From assembly GCF_022179765.1 (NCBI RefSeq), contig NZ_BPRE01000003.1, positions 248,001 to 312,000 of the forward strand: a stretch of DNA of 64,000 nucleotides, in the 5' to 3' direction. The position numbers and the translations under genes were made by a program. Of this stretch, positions 8,564 to 17,100 are shown piece after piece; the first letter of the stretch is position 1, and every line of letters begins with the position of its first letter. Under the pieces are notes generated by a model. The model saw only the letters and a program-made list of their open reading frames with translations. It did no database searches and had not been told where the DNA came from. This DNA is from Methylorubrum suomiense (lineage in GTDB: Bacteria; Pseudomonadota; Alphaproteobacteria; Rhizobiales; Beijerinckiaceae).

Positions 8564-9820
8564 TCAACCCGCCACCGCGAAGCCCGGCGCGAAGCCGAGG
8601 CCCGGGGCTTCAGCCCTGTCGGGAGCGGGCGCGGGCCGGGGCTCGGCGGGAAAGCACAGGCGCACCGTCGTCCCCCGCTCGCTCCCCGGCACGATGGCGG
8701 CCGACCCGCCCGATTGCTGGGCGAAGCCGAACACCTGGGAAAGGCCCAGGCCCGTGCCCTGCCCCAGCGGCTTGGTGGTGAAGAACGGCTCGAAGGCCCG
8801 CGCCTCCACCTCCGGCGGCATGCCGGTGCCGGTATCCGAGACCTCGACGCAGACGCCCGTCTGGCCCTGCGCCAGTCCCCCCTCCGGCAGCGGGCGGGTG
8901 CGGATCGTGAGGGTGCCGCCCTCCGGCATCGCGTCGCGGGCGTTGACCGCGAGGTTGAGGATCGCGTTCTCGAGCTGGTTCGGATCGATGACGAGCGGGG
9001 CGAGGCCGGGCGCGAAATCGGTTTCCAGCCGGATCTTGGCACCGATCGATCCGCGCAGGAGCTCGGCGAAGGAGCCAATCCGGGCGTTCACGTCGGTCCT
9101 GACCGGCGAGAGCGGGTGCTTGCGGGCGAAGGCCAGCAGCTTGTGGGTGACGGCGGCCCCCCGCTCCGCGCCCTGCATGGCATCGCGCAGGGGCGCCAGC
9201 AGCGGACTGTCGGCGGGCAGGCTGCGCTCCACCCGGTCGAGATTGATCAGCACCACGTTGAGGAGGTTGTTGAAGTCGTGGGCGACGCCGCCGGTGAGCT
9301 GGCCCACCGCCTCCATCTTCTGCGACTGGCGCAGCAATGCCTCGGTGCGCTGGCGCTCGGCATTGGCCTCCTTCAGCGCCGCGAGCGCGTGATCGCGCTC
9401 CGCGATGCGGGCCAGCAGCTCCTCGTTGGCGCTTCGCAGCTGCGTCGGTGAAGGCAGGCTGAGCGCCCGCGGCATCAGATACCACAATGCCACTGCCGTG
9501 CCGATGGAAGCTGCGGCGGTGAGGATCTTGACCATCGCCTCCAGCCCGTAATCGGGCACGTAGAGGGTCCAGATCGCCATCAGATGCGTGGCGCCGCAGG
9601 CGGTGATGAACACCGCGAACGACCAGAACACCCAGCCGAACACCACGTCCCGGCGGCGGGAGACGAAGGTCGCGAGCGCAACGGGAATCGAGAAATAGGC
9701 GAGCGCGATCACCGTGTCGGAGATGATGTGCGTCCAGATCAGCTCCGGTCGCCACAGTAGGCAGATGCCGTGCGGTGAGAGATTCTCGACCTCCCAGAGG
9801 CGCCGCAGACTGTCGAGCAT
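8564..9820 (-). CDS. Histidine kinase with ETR1-type ethylene-binding sensor domain
   Basis: This is a 418-residue membrane kinase. Residues about 20-118 form three hydrophobic helices matching the plant ethylene receptor sensor: ISDTVIALAYFSIP, then FITACGATHLMAIW. The residues equivalent to ETR1 D25, Y32, P36, I62, C65 and H69 are present as D35, Y42, P46, I72, C75 and H79, each with a constant offset of 10, including the Cys and His that bind Cu(I). A coiled linker (125-165) leads to the H box GGVAHDFNNLL (H181), an N box (LENAILNLAVNARDAM) and G boxes (DTGTGMP, GTGLGLSQV). There is no PAS, GAF or receiver domain. The receiver is the separate gene downstream. Ligand identity (ethylene or other) is inferred from conserved residues only. 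Confidence 0.88.
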   Translation of the reverse strand: MLDSLRRLWEVENLSPHGICLLWRPELIWTHIISDTVIALAYFSIPVALATFVSRRRDVVFGWVFWSFAVFITACGATHLMAIWTLYVPDYGLEAMVKILTAAASIGTAVALWYLMPRALSLPSPTQLRSANEELLARIAERDHALAALKEANAERQRTEALLRQSQKMEAVGQLTGGVAHDFNNLLNVVLINLDRVERSLPADSPLLAPLRDAMQGAERGAAVTHKLLAFARKHPLSPVRTDVNARIGSFAELLRGSIGAKIRLETDFAPGLAPLVIDPNQLENAILNLAVNARDAMPEGGTLTIRTRPLPEGGLAQGQTGVCVEVSDTGTGMPPEVEARAFEPFFTTKPLGQGTGLGLSQVFGFAQQSGGSAAIVPGSERGTTVRLCFPAEPRPAPAPDRAEAPGLGFAPGFAVAG

Positions 9821-10037
9821 CGACCCCTTCCCCGATAGGAACCGCGCCGGTCATTGGTGCCGCGCTCCGGCACGGTTGGCAATCCCGACCGATTCCACCC
9901 CTTCGGCGGAGGGCTTGACGCGTCCGTCCCGGCATTTTTGCGGCTTTGGTGGCCGCCACGATGCCTTTGACGGCGTTTCGGGACCATTTCCACCCCGTGG
10001 CGGCCCTGTCGCGGCGGGAAACGGCCTCTGGCGTCGA

Positions 10038-10052
10038 TTAAGCCTTGCTTAA
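10038..10052. promoter_or_regulatory. Putative CtrA box (TTAA-N7-TTAA)
   Basis: TTAAGCCTTGCTTAA matches the full CtrA consensus TTAA-N7-TTAA exactly. It lies in the 275-base gap between the divergent sensor kinase (start 9820) and the AMP-binding gene (start 10096), 44 bases before the latter's start. In alphaproteobacteria CtrA controls cell-cycle and motility genes. Occupancy is untested, and the most likely target is the plus-strand gene. Confidence 0.5.
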
Positions 10053-10095
10053 CCATGCCGGCCCCAAACCGGACTGCGAATCGAGGGACAGCGCG

Positions 10096-11457
10096 GTGTC
10101 GGCGCATCGGGCGATCACGCGAGAGACACGATCCGGAGGGGGCGCCCTCCCGGCGACGCCTGTCGGCACGCCGCTTCGGCGGCTCGGCCTCGGCCCCCTG
10201 CTGGCGGCGACCGCCCGGCATCATCCCGATCGCATCGCGGTGGTCGACCCCGCCGACAAGCCGGCTTGGAGCGACCGCCCGGCCATCACTTGGACCTACG
10301 CCGCCGCCGCCGAGATCGTCGAGCGCCTCGCTCGGGGCCTGCGCGGCTGGCGCCTGCCCCCGGGCAGCCGGATCGGCCTGTGCCTGCCGGGCTCGGCCGA
10401 GAGCGTGCTGGCGATCCTCGCGGTCGAGGCGGCGGGCCACGTCGCCGTGCTGCTGCCCGTCTCCTGGGACGAGGAGCGCCTGCTCGCTGCCGCCCAGGGC
10501 GTCGGCTTGAGCGCGGTGCTGACCCAGGCCCGCCTGGGCGAAGCTGCCCCGGCCGAGCGGCTCTGCGCGGTCGCGGCCCGCTATTTCGGCCTGCGCTACC
10601 TTGCCGCCTTCGGCCCCGATGTGCCCGACGGGGTGATCAATCTCGACCGCTTCGTGCTCGATGGGCCGGCCGGACCGGCCCCGGACCGCCCGCCCGCCCC
10701 GGCGGGATTCGTCAGCTTCGCGGGCGGCGATCCCGACCGGCCGATCTTCCGCAGCGCCGAGGCCTTGGTCGCGGCGGCGGCGGCCCATCTCGTCGTCGCA
10801 CGGGTCGCGCCGGGCGAGCGCATCCTCAGCCTGATCGCCCCGCACGACCTGCGCGGACTCGCCACCGGGCTCGCCGCCGCCATCGTGGCCGGGGCCACGC
10901 TCGAGGTCCTGCCGGTGTTCGACGGTGCCGCCTTCGCCACGGCCTTGCGCCGGCCCGGCCCGACGCATCTTGTCGCTCCGGCCTTCCTGGAAGACAATCT
11001 CGCCGGCCGCGACCTGCCGCCGAATCTGCGCTCGGCCACCTTCGTCCACCGGGCGCCGACGCGCTTGCCCGCGCGCAATCGGGCGCCGGGCGGGGTCCAG
11101 GCCCTGCGCCTCGACGCCGTGATCGATACGGTCGTGTTCGACGAGACGGCGCTGCTGTCCGGCCGCCGCGGCGGCCCCGGCGACGTCGCCGCCATCCTCG
11201 GCCGGCCCGACCGGCTCAGCCTCCCCGCCGGCCTTCTGGAGATTCGCCACGACGCGGGCGGGCGAATCACCTTCCGCGGTCAGGCCTCCACCGTCACGGC
11301 ACTGCAGCGGGGATCCCTCCGCACTGCAAACCCCATGGATTGGCGCGAGACCCCCTACGCCGCGAATTTGTTCGCGGGACTGGCCACGGGGCTCGACGTG
11401 GCGGCTCTTCGAGCGGAGGCCGATGCTCTGGAAACAACTTTTTTTGCACCCGCGTGA
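10096..11457 (+). CDS. Reduced AMP-binding (ANL) family protein, probably not a normal ligase
   Basis: The N-terminal 120 residues resemble acyl-CoA or amino-acid activating enzymes (LLAATARHHPDRIAVVD, ITWTYAAAAEIVERLARGL, GSRIGLCLPGSAESVLAILAVEAAGHVAVLLP). Beyond this the hallmarks are missing: the P-loop position reads VSFAGGDPDRP instead of TSGTTG-x-PKG, there is no YGxTE motif, and the C-terminal Lys domain is absent. From GTG 10096 it is 453 residues, against roughly 500-600 for intact ligases. A GAGGGA Shine-Dalgarno supports GTG 10096; TTG 10045 is an alternative. Cytosolic; function unknown. It may be a non-catalytic adenylate or acyl sensor. A CtrA box lies upstream. Confidence 0.75.
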   Translation: MSAHRAITRETRSGGGALPATPVGTPLRRLGLGPLLAATARHHPDRIAVVDPADKPAWSDRPAITWTYAAAAEIVERLARGLRGWRLPPGSRIGLCLPGSAESVLAILAVEAAGHVAVLLPVSWDEERLLAAAQGVGLSAVLTQARLGEAAPAERLCAVAARYFGLRYLAAFGPDVPDGVINLDRFVLDGPAGPAPDRPPAPAGFVSFAGGDPDRPIFRSAEALVAAAAAHLVVARVAPGERILSLIAPHDLRGLATGLAAAIVAGATLEVLPVFDGAAFATALRRPGPTHLVAPAFLEDNLAGRDLPPNLRSATFVHRAPTRLPARNRAPGGVQALRLDAVIDTVVFDETALLSGRRGGPGDVAAILGRPDRLSLPAGLLEIRHDAGGRITFRGQASTVTALQRGSLRTANPMDWRETPYAANLFAGLATGLDVAALRAEADALETTFFAPA

Positions 11458-11716
11458 CGACCGCAGGCTGAGACTACGAACAGGGCGGCGGGAGCCTGCG
11501 TAATCCCAGCGAAAGATATGAATTATCAATCATTTATATGAGCGTATCGACGATGCTTTAACGCTGTCGTCAGATGGTGCGGCGCCGTTCATCACGCCTT
11601 CAACGCATCGGTTTCATGGTTCTCCCGTCTGCATGGCCGGCGAACCAATCGTGGCCATGTGGGTTATCCGGGGTGCCCCTTCACACGGGGTGCGACATGG
11701 GGTAACGCTTCATCTT

Positions 11717-12058
11717 ATGGGTGCGCTGCAACAAGTGCTCGTCGTCGACGATGGCCATCGCGCCGTCGATCGTTCTCTCTCGGCCGACCTTGCGGGGCTC
11801 GGTTACGCGAGCGTCACAGCCTCGATCGAGGCCGCCGACGACGTTCTCGCTGTGATCGCCCGCCCGGCCGCGATCCTGTTTCATCTCTCCCGACAGGCCA
11901 GCCCGGAGATCGCGGCGCTCGCCGCACGCCTGCGCGAGCAGATGCGGGCCGGCGGCATCCCGGTGATCGACATGGACGATGCGGGGCCCCGCCCCGGCGC
12001 GCCGGTCGATCTCAAGAGCCGGATCGGTCCCTACGTGCTTAACGAGGCGGAGTTGTAG
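11717..12058 (+). CDS. Pseudo-receiver domain protein (113 aa)
   Basis: From ATG 11717 the protein opens with QQVLVVDDGHRAVDRSLSAD, the first strand and acidic pair of a receiver domain, and keeps the alternating helix/strand layout. At the phospho-acceptor position it reads ILFHLSRQ, so the Asp is replaced by His, and the later Thr and Lys are unclear. It is therefore probably a non-phosphorylated pseudo-receiver. No good Shine-Dalgarno precedes 11717; starts at ATG 11633 or GTG 11690 are possible. An intrinsic terminator follows 28 bases after the stop. Partner unknown. Confidence 0.6.
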   Translation: MGALQQVLVVDDGHRAVDRSLSADLAGLGYASVTASIEAADDVLAVIARPAAILFHLSRQASPEIAALAARLREQMRAGGIPVIDMDDAGPRPGAPVDLKSRIGPYVLNEAEL

Positions 12059-12085
12059 GCGCGTCCCATTACGGGATGGTGACGG

Positions 12086-12111
12086 GGCGGGCCGGGAGGT
12101 CCGCCTTTTTT
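12086..12111 (+). terminator. Intrinsic terminator after the pseudo-receiver gene
   Basis: GGCGGG (12086-12091) pairs with TCCGCC (12100-12105), ending in a G-U pair, and is followed at once by six T residues. This is a classic rho-independent terminator on the plus strand. Confidence 0.75.
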
Positions 12112-12128
12112 GTATCGTCAGACCCCTG

Positions 12129-12326
12129 TCACGAAGCCAGGCTGATCTCGCTTTCGCGGACGGCCCTCTCGGCCGAGCCGGAGCGCATCCGGTAGGACGG
12201 CTCGCCGGTCGTATCGTCGGGCATCAGGCGGACGATCTCGCCGACCTCGCCGAACCCGAACCGTTCGTCGGTCTGGTGCGTGCGGGTGCGGCGGACGCGT
12301 TGGCCGAGCTTGAATTTGTGCGCCAT
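12129..12326 (-). CDS. Small conserved hypothetical protein (65 aa)
   Basis: A basic-to-acidic 65-residue protein (MAHKFKLGQRVRRTRTHQT...) with an SH3-like small-barrel pattern: FKLGQRVRRT, then GEVGEIVRLMPDD, then PSYRMRSGSAERAVRESEI. The arrangement (value-binding barrel reporting on flow, expressed with stress genes) is typical of short KOW/SH3-like proteins in rhizobia, but no function is known. It lies 75 bases downstream of the DUF6481 gene on the same strand, with a strong hairpin between them, so it may be read through from the cold-shock region. Confidence 0.7.
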   Translation of the reverse strand: MAHKFKLGQRVRRTRTHQTDERFGFGEVGEIVRLMPDDTTGEPSYRMRSGSAERAVRESEISLAS

Positions 12327-12361
12327 CGGTCTCTCCGGATTAGGTCGCTGGAACGGGATGT

Positions 12362-12386
12362 CCGTGGACCGAAGATCGGTCCACGG
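12362..12386 (-). terminator. Perfect 11-bp hairpin between DUF6481 gene and the 65-aa gene
   Basis: CCGTGGACCGA (12362-12372) and TCGGTCCACGG (12376-12386) are exact reverse complements separated by three bases. It lies in the 74-base gap on the minus-strand transcript. There is no T run after it, so it may be a transcript-stabilising or processing hairpin or a weak attenuator rather than a full terminator. Confidence 0.55.
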
Positions 12387-12400
12387 GAGGAGGGGCCGGT

Positions 12401-12769
12401 TCAGCGACGCAGCTTGATCTTCGCCTTGCGGGCGGCGTAGCGCGCGTCGCGCTCTTCCTTCTGTTTGGCCTGGGCGAGACGGGCGCGCTCGGCCGCGGCC
12501 TCGATCTCGGCGGCCTTGCGGGCGACTTCCGCCGCGCGCTCGGCGGCCACCGCCGCAGCCTGCCGCTCGGCTTCGAGCCGCCGTTGCGTCTCGCGCTCCT
12601 GGATCCGCTCCTCGCGGGCGGCGGCAATGGCGCGGCGCTCGGCCTGACGGGCCTGCACGACCGGGTCGTCCTGGGTCGGGCGGGCGCGGAAGCGGGCCAG
12701 CATCGCCTCGCGGGCGGAGGCCGCAGTCTGACGACGGTCGTCGAAGGAATTCTGTTTGGTGAAGCTCAC
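12401..12769 (-). CDS. DUF6481 family protein
   Basis: A 122-residue, highly charged protein dominated by one long Ala/Glu/Arg helix (about 35-120), typical of a single alpha-helical or coiled-coil rod. The N-terminal signature MSFTKQNSFDDRRQTA, with AREAMLARFRARPTQDDP after it, matches DUF6481, which is commonly found beside cold-shock genes in alphaproteobacteria. Here cspA lies 114 bases upstream on the same strand. The Arg-rich tail (ARYAARKAKIKLRR) could bind RNA. The molecular function is not established; a role in cold or nucleic-acid stress is inferred from context. Confidence 0.8.
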   Translation of the reverse strand: MSFTKQNSFDDRRQTAASAREAMLARFRARPTQDDPVVQARQAERRAIAAAREERIQERETQRRLEAERQAAAVAAERAAEVARKAAEIEAAAERARLAQAKQKEERDARYAARKAKIKLRR

Positions 12770-12883
12770 GTAGCGTCCTTGATCGGCCGGGCTCCCGATG
12801 AGGGCCGCGGCGAAAACGGGTGGAGAATGCGAGAAGCCGCCCCGGGGTGGAGCGGCTTCGATATCAGGCGTCTGGGGCGCGGA

Positions 12884-13093
12884 TCACGCGACCTGAAGCT
12901 GGCCCGCCGACTGCTTGCCGGAGCGGCGATCCGTCTCCATCACGTAGGAGACCTTCTGGCCTTCGGCGAGGCCGCGCAGACCGGCGCGCTCGACGGCGGA
13001 GATGTGGACGAAGACGTCCTTCGAGCCGTCCTCAGGCTGAATGAAGCCGAAGCCCTTCTGATCGTTGAACCACTTGACAGTGCCGGTATTCAT
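12884..13093 (-). CDS. cspA: Cold-shock protein, CspA family
   Basis: A 69-residue single cold-shock domain. It has [18 protein letters not shown] with RNP1 (KGFGFI) and VFVHISAV with RNP2 (VFVHI), the aromatic residues that bind single-stranded RNA and DNA. The protein acts as an RNA chaperone in the cytosol. ATG 13093 is chosen because AAGGAA precedes it at good spacing and family length is about 70; an upstream in-frame extension to 13273 is not domain-like. A 5' leader of about 150-200 bases precedes it, as in thermoregulated csp genes. The DUF6481 gene follows on the same strand. The symbol denotes the family, since alphaproteobacteria have several paralogues. Confidence 0.92.
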   Translation of the reverse strand: MNTGTVKWFNDQKGFGFIQPEDGSKDVFVHISAVERAGLRGLAEGQKVSYVMETDRRSGKQSAGQLQVA

Positions 13094-13313
13094 GAACGTT
13101 CCTTGACTCCGCAGGATGCAGGCAGAGAACCCCATGCGCCGTGAGGCGCCGGGCTCATACAATCGATCGATGACGAAGGAAAAAGAGAACCGCCCTGCGG
13201 AGGCGTCACGGCCCAGAGAATCCGGCCTCGTATCGATAAAAAGGACCATGCGCCCCGAATGAAAATTTAGCAAGGCGCGATTTTTATTGGATGATTTTTG
13301 AGAGAAATCCGTT

Positions 13314-13652
13314 TCAGCGACACGGATAAGCCGTGAGGAAGCGGGCCGTATCGTCCGATACTATTTCCCACACCGTGCGCACCCGTGGCTCACGCCCGTC
13401 GGGGGCCGCGAGCGGACCTTCGAACGTGAGTCGGGGGAGGCCGATCGGCGGCGTCATGAGCCGGCCTTGCGTGTTGAGCCAGGGATGCGCAGCGAGGGCG
13501 GCGGCGAACGCTTCCGGCGCCGACGGAGAGAAGCCGAAATTCAGAAAGAACTTCGCCTTGGGCCCACCCACCGGGTGATTGATGTCCAGCAAGTATTTGA
13601 CGAGCTTGTCTTCCGCGACCTGCCAGAGGCTTGGCCAGGGATGTGCACTCAA
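13314..13652 (-). CDS. DUF6883 domain protein
   Basis: A 112-residue protein with the DUF6883 pattern: [38 protein letters not shown] and a C-terminal [18 protein letters not shown]. Its start codon appears to be TTG at 13652, overlapping the TGA of the DUF4926 gene by four bases (TTGA), so it is translationally coupled. DUF6883 domains also occur at the C-termini of polymorphic toxins and next to DUF4926 proteins, which suggests a two-protein module. The biochemical activity is unknown to me. It is not obviously different in composition from the host. Confidence 0.75.
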   Translation of the reverse strand: MSAHPWPSLWQVAEDKLVKYLLDINHPVGGPKAKFFLNFGFSPSAPEAFAAALAAHPWLNTQGRLMTPPIGLPRLTFEGPLAAPDGREPRVRTVWEIVSDDTARFLTAYPCR

Positions 13653-13900
13653 GCGGTGGCGCGCTCGATGAGGCGGAGGGAGGCGCCGTGCACGGTCGCC
13701 AGTGAGCCGAGCGGTTCGGCAAACTCGACCACGTAGGCCACGCCGTCCCGGTAGACGCTGAGCACGATGCCCTCGCTGCCTGCCGGCATCGTCGCCCCGT
13801 CATCGGTCGCAGCGTCGGCCGTCAACTGCACGCGGTCGAGATCGCGGAAGGTGTCGAGCGGCGCGGCTTGCCGGAAATGGTAGAACGCTTCGCGTGTCAT
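13649..13900 (-). CDS. DUF4926 domain protein
   Basis: An 83-residue protein with a small SH3-like barrel: LDRVQLTADAATDDGATMPA, GSEGIVLSVYRDGVAYVVEF, then a short C-terminal strand and helix. This is the DUF4926 layout. It starts at ATG 13900 behind a strong GGAGGGG. It is the first gene of a two-gene operon with the DUF6883 protein, and this pairing recurs in many bacteria. A toxin-antidote or immunity-type relationship is plausible but unproven. Confidence 0.75.
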   Translation of the reverse strand: MTREAFYHFRQAAPLDTFRDLDRVQLTADAATDDGATMPAGSEGIVLSVYRDGVAYVVEFAEPLGSLATVHGASLRLIERATA

Positions 13901-14040
13901 GTGCGTCCCCTCCTGGCGACCACGCCCTCAACGTACATCGCGGCTGAACGCTGACAAGGCGCCCGCGCGCCTCGACGGACCCGTGGGAGCCCCCGTGCCT
14001 CGTCCGGAAGCCTGTTCGGCCAGCTCGTCCAACCCGAACC

Positions 14041-14078
14041 CCTCACCTTGAGGTGCCGCGAAGCGGGCTCGAAGGAGG
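14041..14078. repeat. Half copy of the CCTCATCCTGAGG palindromic intergenic repeat
   Basis: CCTCACCTTGAGGTGCCGCG and then GGGCTCGAAGGAGG match the left arm of the long hairpin at 18379-18492, with few differences. It is located between the DUF4926 promoter region and the 3' end of mfd. Confidence 0.6.
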
Positions 14079-14107
14079 AGAATTCAGCTAAAACAGCGTG
14101 AGGCGCC

Positions 14108-17100
14108 TCACGCCGCCTTCTTCTTCACCCGGCCCGCGATGGTCACGAGCCCGCGCATGATCTGCGTCGTCACCTTCAGACGTTCGGGGATGGTGTCGAG
14201 TTCGCGGATGAACACCACGCTCATATCGGGCCGGACCTTGGCGAAGGAGCCCTGCTCCACGACCATGGCGGCGAGACCCTGCGGGTTGGCGAAGGATTTG
14301 CCGCGGAAATGGACCACCACGCCCTTCGGGCCGGCCTCCACCTTCTCGACATTCGCGTCGCGGCACAGGATCTTGATGGTCACGATCTTGAGGAGCTGCT
14401 CCACCTCCGGCGGCAACGGGCCGAAGCGGTCGATCAGTTCGGCGCCGAAGCTCTCCATCTCGGCGTCGTTCTCGATGGTCGAGAGACGCCGGTAGAGGCC
14501 CAGCCGCACCGTCAGGTCCTCGACGTAATCCTCGGGGATGGTGACCGGCGCGCCGAGCGCGATGGTCGGCGACCATGCCTCTTCCTGCGGCTCCTCGATG
14601 CCGGCCTTGAGCGCCGTGACGGCGTCCTCCAGCATCTGCTGGTAGAGTTCGTAGCCGACCTCCTTGATATGGCCGGACTGGGCGTCGCCCAGAAGATTGC
14701 CGGCGCCGCGGATGTCGAGATCGTGGGACGCCAGCTGGAAGCCGGCACCGAGCGTATCGAGGCTCTGAAGCACCTTGAGGCGCTGCTCGGCCTGGGCGGT
14801 GAGCTGGCGGTTGGCCGGGGTCGTGAACAGGGCGTAGGCCCGCGCCTTGGAGCGGCCGACGCGCCCGCGCAGCTGATAGAGCGCGGCCAATCCGAACATG
14901 TCGGCCCGGTGGACGATCAGCGTGTTGGCGGTCGGGATGTCGAGGCCGGATTCGACGATGGTCGTCGAGAGCAGCACGTCGTACTTGCCCTCGTAGAAGG
15001 CGGTCATCACGTCCTCGAGCTGCCCGGCGGCCATCTGGCCGTGGGCGACCGCCACCGTGGTCTCGGGCATCTCGGTATCGAGGAAGCGCTTGACCTCCGC
15101 CAAGTCCTCGATGCGCGGCACGACGTAGAAGGACTGGCCGCCGCGATAGCGCTCGCGCAGCAGCGCTTCGCGGATCAGCAGCGGATCGAACGGCGTCACG
15201 AAGGTGCGCACCGCCAAGCGGTCCACCGGGGGCGTCGCGATGATCGAGAGTTCGCGGACCCCAGTCATGGCGAGCTGGAGCGTGCGCGGGATCGGCGTCG
15301 CCGAGAGCGTCAGAACGTGCACGTCCGCCTGGAGCGCCTTGAGCCGCTCCTTGTGGGCCACGCCGAAATGCTGCTCCTCGTCGACGATGATCAGGCCGAG
15401 ATCCTTGAAGGCGACGTTCTTGGCGAGCAGCGCGTGGGTGCCGACCACGATGTCGATCTTGCCCTCGGCGAGTCCCGCCCGGTTCTGGCGCTGATCCCCC
15501 GCCGAGACGAAGCGCGAGAGTTGCGCGATGTTGATCGGCAGGCCTTTGAAGCGCTCGACAAACGTACGAAAATGCTGGCGGGCGAGCAGCGTGGTCGGCA
15601 CCACCACCGCCACCTGCTTGCCGGAGATCGCGGCGGCGAAGGCCGCGCGGAGCGCCACCTCGGTCTTGCCGAAGCCGACATCGCCGCAGACGAGGCGGTC
15701 CATCGGGCGGCCGGCATTGAGGTCGTCCAGCACCGCGTCGATGGCGTTGGCCTGATCCTCGGTCTCCTGGAAGGCGAAGCGGGCGGCGAATTCCTCGTAG
15801 AGGCCCTCCGGCGCCCTGAGGCTCGGCGCGGGCTTCACGAAGCGGGCGGCGGCGACCTTGATGAGCTCGCCCGCCATCTCGAGGATGCGGCGCTTCATCT
15901 TGGCCTTGCGGGCCTGCCACGCCCCGCCGCCGAGGCGGTCGAGCGCGACCTCCGAATCCTCCGAGCCGTAGCGGGTCAGGAGTTCGATGTTCTCCACCGG
16001 CAGGAGCAGCAGGCCGCCGGTATATTGCAGCTCCAGGCAATCGTGCGGGGCGCCCGCCGCCGTCACGGTCTTGAGGCCGACGAAGCGGCCGATGCCGTGA
16101 TCGGAATGGACCACGAGATCGCCGGGCTGCAGCGCCTGGACTTCGAGGATGATGTCCTGGGGCCGCTTCGCCTTGCGCTTCTGGCGCACCAGCCGGTCGC
16201 CGAGGATGTCGCCCTCGGCGATCACCGCGAGCCGGTCGATGACGAAGCCGGATTCCAGCCCCCAGACCGCCACCGCCACGTCGGTGCCACGCTTGAGCGC
16301 GTTGACCGCCGTCAGCGTGTTGATCTCGATCGGCTTCTTCAGGCCGTGGTCGGTCAGCACGCCGCAGAGCCGGTCGCGCGAGCCGTCGGACCAGGATCCC
16401 AGGATCACGTGATGCCCGGACGCCTGCAGCTCGCGGACATGCGCGACGACGGCGTCGAACACGCTCGTGGCCTCCTCCGCCCGCTCGGGCGCGAAGCTTC
16501 GTCCGGCTTTGGCGCCACAATCGATCACCGCGCGCGCGTCCGAGTCGGGCTGGGCGAAGGGGGTCAGGCGCATGACCGTGCCGGCCTCGACCTTGGCCTT
16601 CCACTCGTTCGGCGTGAGGTAGAGGGCGCGGGGCGGCAGCGGCTTGTAGGGGGCGACGCCCGCCTGCGGGGTCTTGAGGGCGGATTCCCGGGCCAGGAAA
16701 TAGTCCTGGATCAGGGCGAGCCGCTCGGACGCCGCCTCCTCGACCTGCGCGTCGAACACCATCGGCACGTCGCCGAGATAGTCGAACAGCGTGTCGAGCC
16801 CGTCGTAGAAGAGCGGCATCCAGTGTTCGAGGCCGGCATAGCGGCGGCCCTCGCTCACGGTCTCGTAGAGCCGGTCGTCGCGGTTCGCCGCGCCGAAGCT
16901 CGTGAGATAGCCTTGCCGGAAGCGCCGGATCGTCTCGGTGGTAAGCTGCACCTCGCTCATCGGCACGAGGTCGAGGGAGCGCAAGGAGCCCACGGTCCGC
17001 TGCGTCTCGGGATCGAACGCGCGGATCGATTCGAGGGTATCCCCGAAGAAGTCGAGGCGGATCGGGTTCGGCAGGCCGGGCGGCGACAGGTCGAGAATGC

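Noticed and set aside
9739..11529. 596-codon minus-strand frame opposite the AMP-binding gene
   Set aside because: Low-complexity Gly/Arg/Gln-rich translation, no ribosome site, and it overlaps the kinase gene; the plus-strand ANL pattern is real.
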